64,000 nucleotides of DNA, taken from contig NZ_JAQSLK010000001.1 in NCBI RefSeq assembly GCF_028649595.1, positions 372,001 through 436,000 of the forward strand, given 5' to 3'. Under the pieces are notes generated by a model that saw only the letters and a program-made list of their open reading frames with translations, was not told where the DNA came from and searched no databases. Shown here in pieces: positions 52,348 through 61,815 of the stretch (position 1 is its first letter; each line of letters starts with the position of its first letter). Source of the DNA: Campylobacter magnus. Lineage in GTDB: Bacteria > Campylobacterota > Campylobacteria > Campylobacterales > Campylobacteraceae. A program made the translations under genes and the position numbers.

Positions 52348-52863
52348 TTAATCACAAAAATAGCGAATTGAAGCAAAGCCCCCAGCCCCAGTTTCTAAAA
52401 CAGCTTTTATTTGCTCGGTGCTAATAATTCCGCCTAAGGCAATCACGCCTTTTTCATAGTTTTTTGCGATATTTACAGCGTATTTTAGAGCTTTTAGTCC
52501 TTTTGGCTCGCCTTTATTTGGCGAGGCAAAAATAGGGCTAAAAGTAACAAAATCAGCTCCTTTTTCAAAAGCAGCTCTAAGCTCGTATTCGCCGTGCGTG
52601 CTAGCAATTTTTATTAGCTCTTTTGGGGTTTGGCTTAGCTTAGAGATATTAGCAGAGCTAAAATGAATACCATTTGCACCTAATTTTAGGGCTAGTTCAA
52701 AGTCATTGTGTAAAAATAATTTTGCGCCAAGTTTTCTGTAATTTGCCATAAACTCTTTGGCTCTTGCTTGGTAATTCTCAAAATCTCTAAATAAAATAAA
52801 ATCGGCTTTGAGAATTCTAGAATTAGCTAAAAAAGTAGTTTTATTCGTTATTGCGTATTGCAT
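52348..52863 (-). CDS. Thiamine-phosphate synthase / TenI-family protein
   Basis: 171 residues, a TIM barrel of the ThiE/TenI family: FLHNDFELALKLGANGIHFSS, KIASTHGEYELRAAFEKGADFVTFSPIFASPNK and GVIALGGI. It is shorter than typical ThiE (~200), so the non-catalytic thiazole tautomerase TenI role is possible. The N-terminal LANSRILKADF is encoded by an in-frame GAATTCTAGAATT copy near 52811. I chose ATG 52863; the frame is open to 52908 but overlaps the upstream gene. Confidence 0.72.
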   Translation of the reverse strand: MQYAITNKTTFLANSRILKADFILFRDFENYQARAKEFMANYRKLGAKLFLHNDFELALKLGANGIHFSSANISKLSQTPKELIKIASTHGEYELRAAFEKGADFVTFSPIFASPNKGEPKGLKALKYAVNIAKNYEKGVIALGGIISTEQIKAVLETGAGGFASIRYFCD

Positions 52864-53053
52864 ATTTGCGTAAAGAATAATAGCAGGCAAAAACCAAAAG
52901 CATAGCAAAAATAGAACAAGATATTCTATTTAATAATAAAGTATCAAAAAGTCTAAATGGTGGAAAGAGCATCCACAGCACAAAAATACCCCAACTCGCG
53001 CCGAGGCAAAAGCGCAATGAACACTCTACGAAAATATTTTTAATGCTCTTCAA
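52841..53053 (-). CDS. Small two-helix membrane protein next to atpB
   Basis: 70 residues with two hydrophobic helices and a basic C-terminus. It overlaps the end of atpB by 14 bases and the start of the ThiE-like gene by 23, a compact arrangement that supports real translation. A small membrane protein beside atpB is also present in C. jejuni as I recall. Function unknown. Confidence 0.65.
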   Translation of the reverse strand: MKSIKNIFVECSLRFCLGASWGIFVLWMLFPPFRLFDTLLLNRISCSIFAMLLVFACYYSLRKYAIRNNE

Positions 53054-53717
53054 CTACGACTGCACCAGCTATATAAACATAGGTTAGAATCATAAAAATA
53101 AAACCTTGTAAAAATGCCATAAACGTAAGCAAAGCATAAGCTGGCAATGGTGCTATAAAAGGCGCAAGTGCTAGAACAACAGCTAAAAATAAATCATCAC
53201 CCTTAATATTACCAAAAAGACGGAATGAAAGTGAGATAATGCGTGAAATGTGTGAAACCATCTCTATAGGAAACATTAGTGGCGCAAGCCATTTATTTGG
53301 CCCCATGAAGTGAGCAAAATACTTAATCACGCCCTGTTTGCGTATACCTTCAAAGTTATAATACAAAAATACACAAAGCGCAAGACAAAGAGTAAGATTA
53401 AGGCTAGAACTTGGAGCTTCAAAGCCAGGGATAATACCGATAACATTGCTAAAAACAACAATAAGACCGATTGTAGCAACAAGTGGCAAATACTTTCTAG
53501 CCAAAGTCTCAGAACCAAGCACACCAGCACCCATACTAGCCACACCTGTTACATAAGCCTCAAAAATATTTTGAAGCCCCTTTGGCAACAAGCTAAGATT
53601 GCTAGTAGCAAGCTTAGCAAGCACCAAAATAATCGCAACTACTAAAAACAAGTGAAATAGATAATTGAAAGTATGCGAATGCATAATCAAATCAGAAAAG
53701 AGGAACAAATCTTTCAT
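53040..53717 (-). CDS. atpB: ATP synthase F0 subunit a
   Basis: 225 residues with five to six helices. [27 protein letters not shown] carries the essential Arg of the proton half-channels. As in other campylobacters, it stands apart from the main atp operon. ATG 53717 has GGA 7 bases upstream; the frame is open to 53747. Confidence 0.94.
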   Translation of the reverse strand: MKDLFLFSDLIMHSHTFNYLFHLFLVVAIILVLAKLATSNLSLLPKGLQNIFEAYVTGVASMGAGVLGSETLARKYLPLVATIGLIVVFSNVIGIIPGFEAPSSSLNLTLCLALCVFLYYNFEGIRKQGVIKYFAHFMGPNKWLAPLMFPIEMVSHISRIISLSFRLFGNIKGDDLFLAVVLALAPFIAPLPAYALLTFMAFLQGFIFMILTYVYIAGAVVVEEH

Positions 53718-53747
53718 TGCTAGTCCTAAAAGTAAATTTTGGCGCAA

Positions 53748-53753
53748 ATTATA
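53748..53753 (-). promoter_or_regulatory. Putative -10 box of atpB
   Basis: TATAAT on the minus strand, 31 bases upstream of the ATG at 53717. Confidence 0.45.
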
Positions 53754-53807
53754 ACTAAATAACCTAAAATTAGGCTAAAAAAATCAAGTTTTCTTGCATA
53801 AAAACTA

Positions 53808-53929
53808 GGGAATTCTAGAATTCCTAAGTCAAAATCTAGAATTCCCTGAGCAAAATCTAGAATTCCTAAGAAAAATTCTAGAATTCCTAAGTCAAATTCT
53901 AGAATTCCCTAGACAAAATCTAGAATTCC
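53808..53929. repeat. Array of six GAATTC palindromes upstream of atpB
   Basis: AATTCTAGAATTCC(C)T units at a regular spacing of about 20-24 bases (near 53813, 53837, 53857, 53876, 53897, 53918). They lie between the P-type ATPase 3' end and the atpB promoter. Confidence 0.88.
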
Positions 53930-55771
53930 CTACTTTCGCCCAGCCCTTATCGCATTTAGCACACATAGCAGGCTTACTCCCACATCAGCAAAAACAGCCG
54001 CCCAAATCCCAGCTAGCCCTACCGCTCCAAGCACCATTATAACGATCTTTGAGCCAAGCGCAAAAGTAATATTCTCCCACGCAATGTCCCTGCTACGCTT
54101 TGCTATACCAAAAGCCTTGCTAAGTGCCCTTATATCGCTATTTATTATCACCACATCAGCAGCACTTGCGGCTGCGTCTTGTGCGTTTATCGCTATGCCC
54201 ACATCAGCCCTAGCAAGCGCAGCTGCGTCATTTATACCATCACCCACAAAGACCACCACACCACCGCCAAGCTCACGTTCTAAAAGCTCTAGCTTTTGCT
54301 CTGGCAAAAGCCCAGCATAAAATCTATCAATGCCAAGCTCCTTAGCCACAGCCTTTGCGGCTATTTCATTATCTCCTGTTAGCATGAGTGTCTTTATGCC
54401 AGCGTTTTTAAGCCCTTCTATCATCTCTTTTGCGCCACTTTTTAGCTCATCACCAAGCAGCGCATGACCCTTATAGCGTCCATTTAGCGCAAGGTGAATT
54501 ATACTGCCCTCATGCTCACAGCTATACTCAAAGTCGCTTATAGAGCAGTCTTTCATAAGCTTAGCATTACCAGCTAGTAGCTCATCGCTGCTTGATTTTG
54601 CCATTACGCCAAGACCTGAGAGTTCATTGCACTCATACTTGCCACAAAGCTTACAATCAGGCTGCATTTTAGCATGCGCTACGCCTAGGCTCTTTGCTAC
54701 TGGGTGGTTTGATGAGCTTGTAGCGTGAGCTGCGTGTGCTATAAAGTCTTTATCGCTTAGTTTGTCGCTACATACTGAATTCAAGCTAAAAACGCCTTTT
54801 GTAAGCGTGCCGGTTTTATCAAAAATAAAGCTTTTGCTCCTAGCTAGCGTGCTTAGCACAGCTGATGAGCGGATGAGAATTCCACTCTTGCTAGCAGCAC
54901 CTATGCCAGCAAAAAACGCCAGTGGCACCGAAATCACCAAGGCACAAGGACAAGAAATCACTAGAAAGATTAAAGCCCTATTTGCCCACACCTCAAAGCC
55001 TCCAGCAAAGATAAAAGGCAAAATAAAAGCAATTAAGCCTGCTAAAATCACCACCACAGGCGTATAAACACGGGCAAAACGGCTGATAAAACGCTCGTGA
55101 GGGCTTTTGTTTGCGCTAGCATGTTCAATGAGCTTGCTTATTCTAGCTAGGGCTGACTGGCTCTCGCATGCGCTAGCCTTGGCTCTAAGTGTGCCATCTT
55201 TTAGCACAAAGCCAGCTAGCAAAATATCGCCAGTTTTAACCTCCCTTGGCAGGCTCTCGCCTGTTATAGCAGAGGTATCCACAAAGGCCTTACCACTGAT
55301 AACCTCGCTATCAAGGGCTACTCTCATACCAGCTCTTAACTCTATCTCATCGCCTATTTTCACCTCGCTTGCTAGCACTTCTTTGCATTTGCCCCCTTTT
55401 AGCAGCAAGGCTGTGCGTGGGCGAAGTGCTACAAGCTCTTTTATAGAGTCTTTTGAGCGAGTGATAGCAAGGTCATTAAAATACTCGCCTATCATATAAA
55501 ATACCATAATAGCAGCTGCCTCAGCCCACTCTCCTAGCGCAAATGCGCCAAAACAAGCAATGCTCATTAGCACATTTTCATCAAAAATCTTGCTAAAACG
55601 CCCTTTAAAGATATTTGCAAGGCTTTTTAACCCAGCAAAAACCACGCTATATCCACACAAAATAAACGCTATTAAAAAAGAAATCTTGCTATAAAGCTCA
55701 TTAAAATTAAAATAGCTTAAAACAAAGCCAAAAATCAGCAAAAATAATGAAATGACAATTCTTTTTAGCAT
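53930..55771 (-). CDS. Heavy-metal P1B-type ATPase (Zn/Cd/Pb export, ZntA/CadA-like)
   Basis: 613 residues. VISCPCALVIS is the transport CPC motif, DKTGTLTKG the phosphorylation site, and GDGINDAAALARADVGIAI the hinge. The N-terminal HMA metal-binding domain is absent: the protein begins directly with membrane helices. An internal Cys cluster (DCKLCGKYEC) in the nucleotide-binding domain is unusual. The gene lies 8 bp after an ArsR-type repressor, so metal-induced efflux is likely. Zn/Cd is inferred from the operon type. Confidence 0.88.
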   Translation of the reverse strand: MLKRIVISLFLLIFGFVLSYFNFNELYSKISFLIAFILCGYSVVFAGLKSLANIFKGRFSKIFDENVLMSIACFGAFALGEWAEAAAIMVFYMIGEYFNDLAITRSKDSIKELVALRPRTALLLKGGKCKEVLASEVKIGDEIELRAGMRVALDSEVISGKAFVDTSAITGESLPREVKTGDILLAGFVLKDGTLRAKASACESQSALARISKLIEHASANKSPHERFISRFARVYTPVVVILAGLIAFILPFIFAGGFEVWANRALIFLVISCPCALVISVPLAFFAGIGAASKSGILIRSSAVLSTLARSKSFIFDKTGTLTKGVFSLNSVCSDKLSDKDFIAHAAHATSSSNHPVAKSLGVAHAKMQPDCKLCGKYECNELSGLGVMAKSSSDELLAGNAKLMKDCSISDFEYSCEHEGSIIHLALNGRYKGHALLGDELKSGAKEMIEGLKNAGIKTLMLTGDNEIAAKAVAKELGIDRFYAGLLPEQKLELLERELGGGVVVFVGDGINDAAALARADVGIAINAQDAAASAADVVIINSDIRALSKAFGIAKRSRDIAWENITFALGSKIVIMVLGAVGLAGIWAAVFADVGVSLLCVLNAIRAGRK

Positions 55772-55779
55772 TTTGCCCC

Positions 55780-56109
55780 CTACTCGCTGATATGCTCTAA
55801 GCCAGCTTTAAGTATAGAATATACATGCGCATCGCTTAGAGAGTAAAAAAGCTGTTTGCCCTCTCTGCGAAACTTCACTAAACCAGCGGATTTTAAAATG
55901 CGTAGCTGATGAGAGGTCGCTGAGGATGAAAGCCCAACAATCTGCGCCAAATGCGCCACGCAAAACTCACTTTGAAAAAGAGCTAAGAGAATTTTTACCC
56001 TAGCACTATCGCCAAAAACCTTAAAAAGCTCAGCCAAATCCAAAAGCTCATCATCGCTTGGGATATCGTCTAAATTACAGCTGTGCTTTTCTAGCATTTC
56101 TTTTGTCAT
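55780..56109 (-). CDS. ArsR/SmtB-family metal-responsive repressor
   Basis: 109 residues with a winged helix: HLAQIVGLSSSATSHQLRILKSAGLVKFRREGKQLFYSL. The C-terminal helix DAHVYSILKAGLEHISE has the D-x-H ... H-x2-E pattern of the alpha-5 zinc site. Cys (FCVAH) and N-terminal His/Cys could add a second site. It probably represses its own operon with the ATPase. Confidence 0.9.
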   Translation of the reverse strand: MTKEMLEKHSCNLDDIPSDDELLDLAELFKVFGDSARVKILLALFQSEFCVAHLAQIVGLSSSATSHQLRILKSAGLVKFRREGKQLFYSLSDAHVYSILKAGLEHISE

Positions 56110-56131
56110 TTTTGTCCCTTTTTATTTAAAT

Positions 56132-56151
56132 ATATGAATATATTTTCATAT
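56132..56151 (-). promoter_or_regulatory. ArsR-family operator
   Basis: ATATGAA-N6-TTCATAT, two perfect 7-bp arms around TATATT, 22 bases upstream of the repressor start. It fits the usual 12-2-12 type operator of ArsR/SmtB repressors and would overlap the promoter, so it can explain autoregulation. Confidence 0.8.
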
Positions 56152-56189
56152 GTGAGATTATAAAACTATAAAGATTAAAGTAAGCTGAA

Positions 56190-56340
56190 ATCTAGGGAAT
56201 TCTAGAATTCCTAATATAAATGTAGAGATTTTTGCTAGGAATTCTAGAACTTTAGAATTCTAGAATTCCCAAGATAAACTAGAATTCCCTAAGGCAAAAT
56301 CTAGAATTCCCAAAATCTAAATTCTAAAATTCCTTAGCAA
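56190..56340. repeat. GAATTC palindromes upstream of the ArsR operon
   Basis: At least five TTCTAGAATTCC-type units, one with a mutated arm, lie between the TSUP gene 3' end and the repressor promoter. Confidence 0.8.
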
Positions 56341-56360
56341 AATTAAGCAAGATTAAAAAA

Positions 56361-57122
56361 CTATTTCACCAAATCATAAATAAGCTTACAAATGCTAGCA
56401 AAAACAGCGATTAAAAAGACTTTTTTTACAAAATGAACTTCTTTTTTTACCACCATTGCTGCCCCTAGCCTTGCGCCGATTATTTGCGCTATTGCCATTG
56501 TGATACCAAGCAACCACAAAATATTGCCACTAAAAGCAAAAACTATAAAAGAAAAAACATTTGAAGCAAGGTTTAAAACCTTGGTTTGAGCCACAGCCTT
56601 TTTCATCTCTAAGCCCAAAATCGCAACCAAAGCAAAGGTCCAAAAGCTACCAGTCCCAGGCCCCAAAAATCCATCATAAAAGCCAATAGCAGCACCAAAA
56701 ATAAAATAAAATATAAAAGGTTTTAGCTTTGCGTCCCTGTCGCTCTGGCCTACTCCCCGGCTAAAAAGCACATACAAAAAAATCGCAATTAGCAAAAATG
56801 GAATTACCGCGCGCAAATACTCAGGGCTAATTGAAAGCACCGCTAAACTACCAAGCCCAGAACAGACAAAAACCCACAGCGAAGGGATAATAACACTTCT
56901 AAAATCCAAAAGCCCAGAGCGAGCAAAGTGCCAGCTAGCCATAGCCGTGCCCCAAAGGGCTTGGAATTTATTTGTAGCCAAAGCTACGTGCGGTGGCAAG
57001 CCCACAGCCATAAGCATAGGTATGGTAATAAGCCCTCCACCACCAGCAATAGCATCTACAAACCCAGCCACAAAAGCCACGCCAAACATCGCTATATAAA
57101 TCCAGAGTGAGAGATCTTCCAT
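56361..57122 (-). CDS. TSUP (TauE/SafE)-family membrane permease
   Basis: 253 residues with eight or so helices. GFVDAIAGGGGLITIPMLMAVGLPPHVALATNKFQAL and the second repeat GFYDGFLGPGTGSFWTFALV are the duplicated family signature. It moves sulfite, sulfonate or other sulfur or organic anions; the substrate is unknown. GGA lies in the repeat upstream. Confidence 0.86.
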   Translation of the reverse strand: MEDLSLWIYIAMFGVAFVAGFVDAIAGGGGLITIPMLMAVGLPPHVALATNKFQALWGTAMASWHFARSGLLDFRSVIIPSLWVFVCSGLGSLAVLSISPEYLRAVIPFLLIAIFLYVLFSRGVGQSDRDAKLKPFIFYFIFGAAIGFYDGFLGPGTGSFWTFALVAILGLEMKKAVAQTKVLNLASNVFSFIVFAFSGNILWLLGITMAIAQIIGARLGAAMVVKKEVHFVKKVFLIAVFASICKLIYDLVK

Positions 57123-57139
57123 TAGAGAATTCCTTATAA

Positions 57140-57293
57140 CTATTTATTAGCATTTTCAAAGCCAAGCAAAAACTCATTTGTGATTTCATCTATTTTGCAG
57201 CACTTCTTTTAGCTTGGCTTCTAGCTCAAAAATCGCTTCAAAGAGCTCTATAGCCCTGTTTTTTACCCCAAAATACTCTTTGTTTTTTTGCAT
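57140..57293 (-). pseudogene. Frameshifted small coding remnant
   Basis: From ATG 57293 the frame gives a helical, Glu/Lys-rich 35-residue peptide (starting MQKNKEYFGVKNRAIELFEA) that ends at TGA 57186. One frame over, directly following, IDEITNEFLLGFENANK ends at TAG 57140. A single-base indel near 57195 would join both into a ~50-residue protein. It may be a decayed small protein; evidence is weak. Confidence 0.3.
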
Positions 57294-57425
57294 GCTAGAC
57301 CTTTGTTTTAAAAATTTCTAGATGTTAATTAGCAAAAAATGTTCCCTAATTTTCGCAATTTTTAGCTAAAATTAATAAAAATTGAATTTTTTAAACTTTT
57401 AAGTATTTCGTAAAGTAATTTAAAC

Positions 57426-57431
57426 TACAAT
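57426..57431 (+). promoter_or_regulatory. Putative -10 box of dcuB
   Basis: TACAAT, 33 bases before the dcuB ATG; no clear -35. Confidence 0.35.
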
Positions 57432-57464
57432 TAAGCCACACACATTATACAGAAAGGATGATTC

Positions 57465-59147
57465 ATGGAATTTTTAATGAATCTTAGTGAAGGCACGCAG
57501 TTTATCATACAGCTTGCCATCGTGCTTATTTGTTTGTTCTATGGTGCCAAAAAGGGTGGTGTTGCCCTTGGTATGCTTGGTGGCGTGGGACTTTTGGTTT
57601 TAGTTTTTTGTTTTGGCATTCAGCCTGGCAAACCAGCAATCGATGTTATGCTAGTTATCCTAGCTGTGGTGGTCGCATCTGCCACACTGCAATCAAGCGG
57701 TGGTTTGGATGTTATGCTACAAATCGCTGAGAGAATACTCCGCCGCAATCCAAAATATGTAAGCATACTAGCTCCATTTGTTACTAGCACACTTACTATA
57801 CTTTGTGGTACTGGACATGTTGTTTATACGATTTTGCCTATTATCTACGATATAGCTATCAAAAACAATATCCGCCCAGAGCGTCCAATGGCAGCTAGCA
57901 CAATCGCAGCGCAAATGGGTATCATCGCTAGCCCTGTTTCAGTGGCAGTTGTGAGCCTTACAGCGTTTTTACTAGCAGCTGATAGCAAGCTTGCTGGCTT
58001 TGATGGCTATGTAGATCTACTTAAAATCACTATTCCAGCTACTTATTTTGGTGTACTTTGTGTGGGAATTTTCTCTTGGTTTAGAGGAAAAGACCTTGAT
58101 AAAGACCCAGAATTCCAAGCAAAAATAGCTGATCCTGAGCAAAGAAAATATATTTACGGCGCTGATGACAACGCTACTTTACTTAACAAAAAGCTACCTG
58201 GTAAGAGCTGGGCTGCGATGTGGATATTCTTCGCAACTATCGCAATAGTAGCAATACTAGGATACTGGAGCAACCTACGCCCAAGCTGGCCAGCCACAAA
58301 AGATGCTGCTGTGGTAGAAATCATCGCAAATACAGCTGAAAATAAAGTAGTAGAAAAAATCAGTCTAAAAGACGCTAAAATCAGCGTTGGCGGCGTAGAT
58401 GCTAGCGTAAATGTAGCTGGTGGTAAAATCAAAAACTACTCAGATAATATCTCAAGCATGACTATCACAAACAAAGATGGCAGCACAGCCACTCTAAGCG
58501 TAGATGATAATGGTGTAAACTACACTTTGGCTGATGGATCTGTTAAAAACTACCCAGACTCTCACATCAGTCTAGCAAACAAAACAAAAAGCACAAGCAA
58601 ACTTAGCATGGTTCATGTAATCCAAATCTTCATGCTTCTAGCAGGTGCGATTATCCTTATCGTAACTGGCACAAACGCTGCTAACATCAGCAAAAACGAA
58701 GTATTCCGCTCTGGTATGATTGCGCTTGTTGCGGTATTTGGTATTTCATGGATGGCTGAGACTATGTTTGGCGTCCATACTCCGATGATGAAAGCAGTCC
58801 TAGGCGATATCGTAAAAGAGCATCCATGGACTTATGCTATTATGCTACTGCTTATCTCAAAATTTGTTAATAGCCAAGCAGCTGCGCTTGTGGCTTTCGT
58901 TCCACTAGCACTTGCAATCGGCGTAAGCCCTGCGATTATCCTAGCATTTGCTCCTGCTTGCTATGGATATTATATCTTGCCTACTTACCCAAGCGATTTG
59001 GCTGGCATTCAGTTTGACCGCTCAGGCACAACACACATAGGCAAATATGTTATTAACCACAGCTTTATCTTCCCAGGACTAATTGGCGTATTTTTCTCAT
59101 GCGTGGCAGGATACATCCTAGCTGGTCTTTATGGCTATTTTGCTTAA
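57465..59147 (+). CDS. dcuB: Anaerobic C4-dicarboxylate transporter DcuB with an inserted domain
   Basis: 560 residues against about 440-450 in the family. The Dcu core is intact: [20 protein letters not shown] near residue 113, [22 protein letters not shown] near 141, and at the C-terminus [28 protein letters not shown]. DcuB exchanges fumarate and succinate for fumarate respiration. Between helices, residues ~276-382 form an extra soluble, Asp/Gly/Ser/Thr-rich, probably beta segment ([17 protein letters not shown]). AAAGGATG lies upstream; a second ATG lies 4 codons in. Confidence 0.92.
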   Translation: MEFLMNLSEGTQFIIQLAIVLICLFYGAKKGGVALGMLGGVGLLVLVFCFGIQPGKPAIDVMLVILAVVVASATLQSSGGLDVMLQIAERILRRNPKYVSILAPFVTSTLTILCGTGHVVYTILPIIYDIAIKNNIRPERPMAASTIAAQMGIIASPVSVAVVSLTAFLLAADSKLAGFDGYVDLLKITIPATYFGVLCVGIFSWFRGKDLDKDPEFQAKIADPEQRKYIYGADDNATLLNKKLPGKSWAAMWIFFATIAIVAILGYWSNLRPSWPATKDAAVVEIIANTAENKVVEKISLKDAKISVGGVDASVNVAGGKIKNYSDNISSMTITNKDGSTATLSVDDNGVNYTLADGSVKNYPDSHISLANKTKSTSKLSMVHVIQIFMLLAGAIILIVTGTNAANISKNEVFRSGMIALVAVFGISWMAETMFGVHTPMMKAVLGDIVKEHPWTYAIMLLLISKFVNSQAAALVAFVPLALAIGVSPAIILAFAPACYGYYILPTYPSDLAGIQFDRSGTTHIGKYVINHSFIFPGLIGVFFSCVAGYILAGLYGYFA

Positions 59148-59176
59148 TGCTTAATTTTGCTAGGGCTTAAGCCTCC

Positions 59177-59212
59177 CTACTCTTAGGAATTTTCCTAAGA
59201 GTAGCCTTTTTT
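59177..59212 (+). terminator. Rho-independent terminator of dcuB
   Basis: CTACTCTTAGGAA (59177-59189) pairs perfectly with TTCCTAAGAGTAG (59192-59204) and is followed by CCTTTTTT, 30 bases after the dcuB stop. The stem centre contains GGAATTTTCC, close to the repeat core. Confidence 0.92.
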
Positions 59213-59244
59213 AAACCTTACAAATATAATCTTTAATCTTATCT

Positions 59245-59480
59245 TTATAAGCTCTAGGAATTCTAGAATTCTTAATCAATTTTATAAGAAAATCTAGAAT
59301 TCCTAGATTAAAAGGTAGCAAAAATCTAGAATTCCTAAAATGCACTAGGAATTCTAGATTTTCTAGATTAAAAAAGAGTAGATTAAAGATAAGGAATTCT
59401 AGATTTTATATTGCTTTAAAAAATTTTAAAAAAATAGTGAAATAAAAAAAGGGAATTCTAGAAATAATCTAGAATTCCCT
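59245..59480. repeat. GAATTC palindromes between dcuB and dnaK
   Basis: In the ~300 bases between the dcuB terminator and the dnaK 3' end, only GAATTCTAG-type units are seen: near 59255, 59288, 59323, 59346, 59392 and 59452-59481. The last is a palindrome with a short unrelated loop, which could end dnaK transcription. Confidence 0.8.
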
Positions 59481-59510
59481 AAGGTTTATGCTAAGATTTA
59501 TGCTAAGCTA

Positions 59511-61391
59511 TTATTCTACCTCAGCGTCGATTACATCATCGTCTTTTTTCTTTTTGTTATCAGCACCAGAGTTTGCGCCCTCGTTTTGTTGCTTATACAT
59601 AGCTTCTGCTAGCTTGTGGCTAGCGTCGTTTAGAGCTTTTACTTTTATATCAATTTGCTCTTTGCTAGCACTCTCATCTTTTAGCACATCTTTTAGATCA
59701 TTTAATGCGCCCTCTATTTTTGCTCTATCTTCGCTAGCGATTTTCTCGCCAAGCTCGGCTAGGCTTTTTTCTGTTTGATGAGCTAGACTATCGGCTGCGT
59801 TTCTAGCCTCTACTGCTTCTTTGCGCTTTTTATCTTCTTCTTTGTGGGCTTCTGCGTCATTTACCATTTTGTTTATTTCTTCTTCGCTTAGACCGCTTGA
59901 GCCTGAAATAGTAATGTTTTGCGCCTTGCCGCTAGCTTTGTCTTTGGCTGAGACGGTTAAGATTCCATTTGCGTCTATATCAAAGGTTACTTCGATTTGT
60001 GGCACGCCACGCGGTGCTGGCATAATGCCCTCTAAGTTGAAATTTCCAAGTGATTTATTATCCCTAGCAAACTCTCTTTCGCCTTGAAGCACATTTATAG
60101 TAACTGCACTTTGGTTATCTTCTGCGGTTGAGAAGGTTTGAGATTTTTTAGTTGGGATTGTAGTGCCTTTTTCTATTAGCTTACTCATAACCCCACCAAG
60201 CGTCTCAATACCAAGGCTAAGTGGCGTAACATCAAGCAAAAGTACATCTTTTACATCGCCTTTAATTACAGCGCCTTGGATAGCAGCACCGATTGCTACT
60301 ACTTCATCAGGATTTACGCTTTTATTTAGCTCTTTGCCAAAGGCTTTTTTTACTTCTTCTTGAACTAGTGGCACACGAGTTGAACCGCCTACCATTACTA
60401 CTTCTTTTATATCGCTTTTGCTTACATTTGCATCTTTTACTACTTCATTGATTTTGCTGATTGTTTGGCTTACGAAGTTTTCTATAAGCCCTTCAAACTT
60501 CGCTCTACTAATAGTCTTTGTAAGGTGCTTTGGACCTGTAGCATCAGCTGTGATAAAAGGTAGATTTATATTTGTCTCCATAGCAGAGCTTAGCTCTTTT
60601 TTAGCATTTTCAGCGGCTTCTTTTAGACGTTGAAGAGCCATTACATCGCCTTTTAGATCGATTCCGCTCTCGCTTTTAAACTCACTAACCAAAAAGTCAA
60701 TTAGCGCATTATCAAAGTCATCACCACCTAAAAACGCATTACCACCAGTTGCTAGCACCTCTACTACATTATCGCCAGTTTCTAGCACAGTTACATCAAA
60801 GGTTCCACCACCTAGGTCATAAACTACGATTTTCTCAGCTTCTTTTTTATCTAGTCCATACGCAAGCGCAGCTGCTGTTGGCTCGTTTATGATGCGAAGT
60901 ACATTAAGCCCAGCGATTGTACCTGCTTCTTTTGTAGCTTTTCTTTGGCTGTCGTTAAAATACGCTGGCACGGTAATAACAGCATCTACTACCTTTTCGC
61001 CAAGATACGCCTCAGCATCTTCTTTTAGCTTCATTAGCACTTTTGCGCTAATTTCTTGTGGGGTGTAGGTTTTGCCTGCGATTTCTACTGCGCATGCGCC
61101 ATTTCTATCTGTGATGTGATACGGCAAGCGTGATTTTGCTTCTTGTGCGTTTTTTTCGTTCATCATTAGACCCATGATGCGCTTGATTGAAAAGATTGTT
61201 TTTTCTGGGTTTGTTACTGCTTGGCGTTTTGCTGTATCGCCTACTAAAATCTCGCCTTTATCAGTAAAAGCCACTACGCTTGGAGTTGTGTTTTTACCTT
61301 CTTTATTTGGTATTACTTTGCTCTCGCCTCTCTCATATACGCTTACGCATGAGTTTGTTGTTCCTAGGTCGATTCCTATTACTTTTGCCAT
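59511..61391 (-). CDS. dnaK: Chaperone DnaK (Hsp70)
   Basis: 626 residues. [28 protein letters not shown] and [14 protein letters not shown] are the ATPase signatures. The linker [19 protein letters not shown], the substrate domain and the C-terminal tail ([10 protein letters not shown], close to the co-chaperone-binding EEVD-like end) are complete. AAAGGATAAACA lies upstream. It is separated from grpE by 424 bp holding two long hairpins, unlike the contiguous C. jejuni operon. Confidence 0.97.
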   Translation of the reverse strand: MAKVIGIDLGTTNSCVSVYERGESKVIPNKEGKNTTPSVVAFTDKGEILVGDTAKRQAVTNPEKTIFSIKRIMGLMMNEKNAQEAKSRLPYHITDRNGACAVEIAGKTYTPQEISAKVLMKLKEDAEAYLGEKVVDAVITVPAYFNDSQRKATKEAGTIAGLNVLRIINEPTAAALAYGLDKKEAEKIVVYDLGGGTFDVTVLETGDNVVEVLATGGNAFLGGDDFDNALIDFLVSEFKSESGIDLKGDVMALQRLKEAAENAKKELSSAMETNINLPFITADATGPKHLTKTISRAKFEGLIENFVSQTISKINEVVKDANVSKSDIKEVVMVGGSTRVPLVQEEVKKAFGKELNKSVNPDEVVAIGAAIQGAVIKGDVKDVLLLDVTPLSLGIETLGGVMSKLIEKGTTIPTKKSQTFSTAEDNQSAVTINVLQGEREFARDNKSLGNFNLEGIMPAPRGVPQIEVTFDIDANGILTVSAKDKASGKAQNITISGSSGLSEEEINKMVNDAEAHKEEDKKRKEAVEARNAADSLAHQTEKSLAELGEKIASEDRAKIEGALNDLKDVLKDESASKEQIDIKVKALNDASHKLAEAMYKQQNEGANSGADNKKKKDDDVIDAEVE

Positions 61392-61422
61392 TGTTTATCC
61401 TTTTAAAATTTTATTTTTTGTG

Positions 61423-61639
61423 TCGGTTCAGTTTTAGGGTAAATTTCGCTAAATACAGCTTGGGCAGCCCAAAACCTTACAAGCGAATTTTCGCTGTTTT
61501 CCTGCGGCTATCGCCTTGAGCCAACGGATTGCGAAGCAAAAAAATTCAGCGAAAATTTGCTTGAATGCTACCGCTACGGCATCCCACGGCTAGTCCTGCG
61601 CTGTATTTAGTGAAATTTACCTCAAAACCTTAGAACCGA
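61423..61639. repeat. 217-nt long hairpin (copy A) between grpE and dnaK
   Basis: Outer arms TCGGTTC...GGTAAATTTCGCTAAATACAG (61423-61458) and their complement (61601-61639) match at nearly all positions over ~37 bases. A second inner pair is CAAGCGAATTTTCGCTG / CAGCGAAAATTTGCTTG (61480-61496, 61547-61563). The loop holds CCAACGGATTGCGAAGC plus A7, like the 18-bp repeat at 21817. No ORF is plausible. Confidence 0.75.
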
Positions 61640-61680
61640 TTTAATTGTTTTGAGAATTCTAAATTTTAGAATTCCGCCTA

Positions 61681-61806
61681 GCAAATTTTATAGTGGGCGT
61701 AGTGTGCCAAAAGCGTGGGCGGTGCTCCGCAGAGATAGAATACAAAATTCATCCCAAGGCGTGCCGCCCGTGATTTTGGTGCAATTCGTCCGCTATAACA
61801 ATTTGC
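61681..61806. repeat. 126-nt long hairpin (copy B) between grpE and dnaK
   Basis: Outer arms GCAAATTTTATAGTGGGCG / CGTCCGCTATAACAATTTGC and inner arms TGCCAAAAGCGTGGGCGGTG / GTGCCGCCCGTGATTTTGGTG form one imperfect stem. The tip is GATAGAAT-N5-ATTCATCC. It has the same length and tip as the element at 32045-32174. Confidence 0.78.
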
Positions 61807-61815
61807 CCCTAATTA

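Noticed and set aside
61440-61640. rnpB, SRP RNA or tmRNA in the long hairpins
   Set aside because: None of the conserved core strings of these RNAs is present; the sequence is a simple fold-back.
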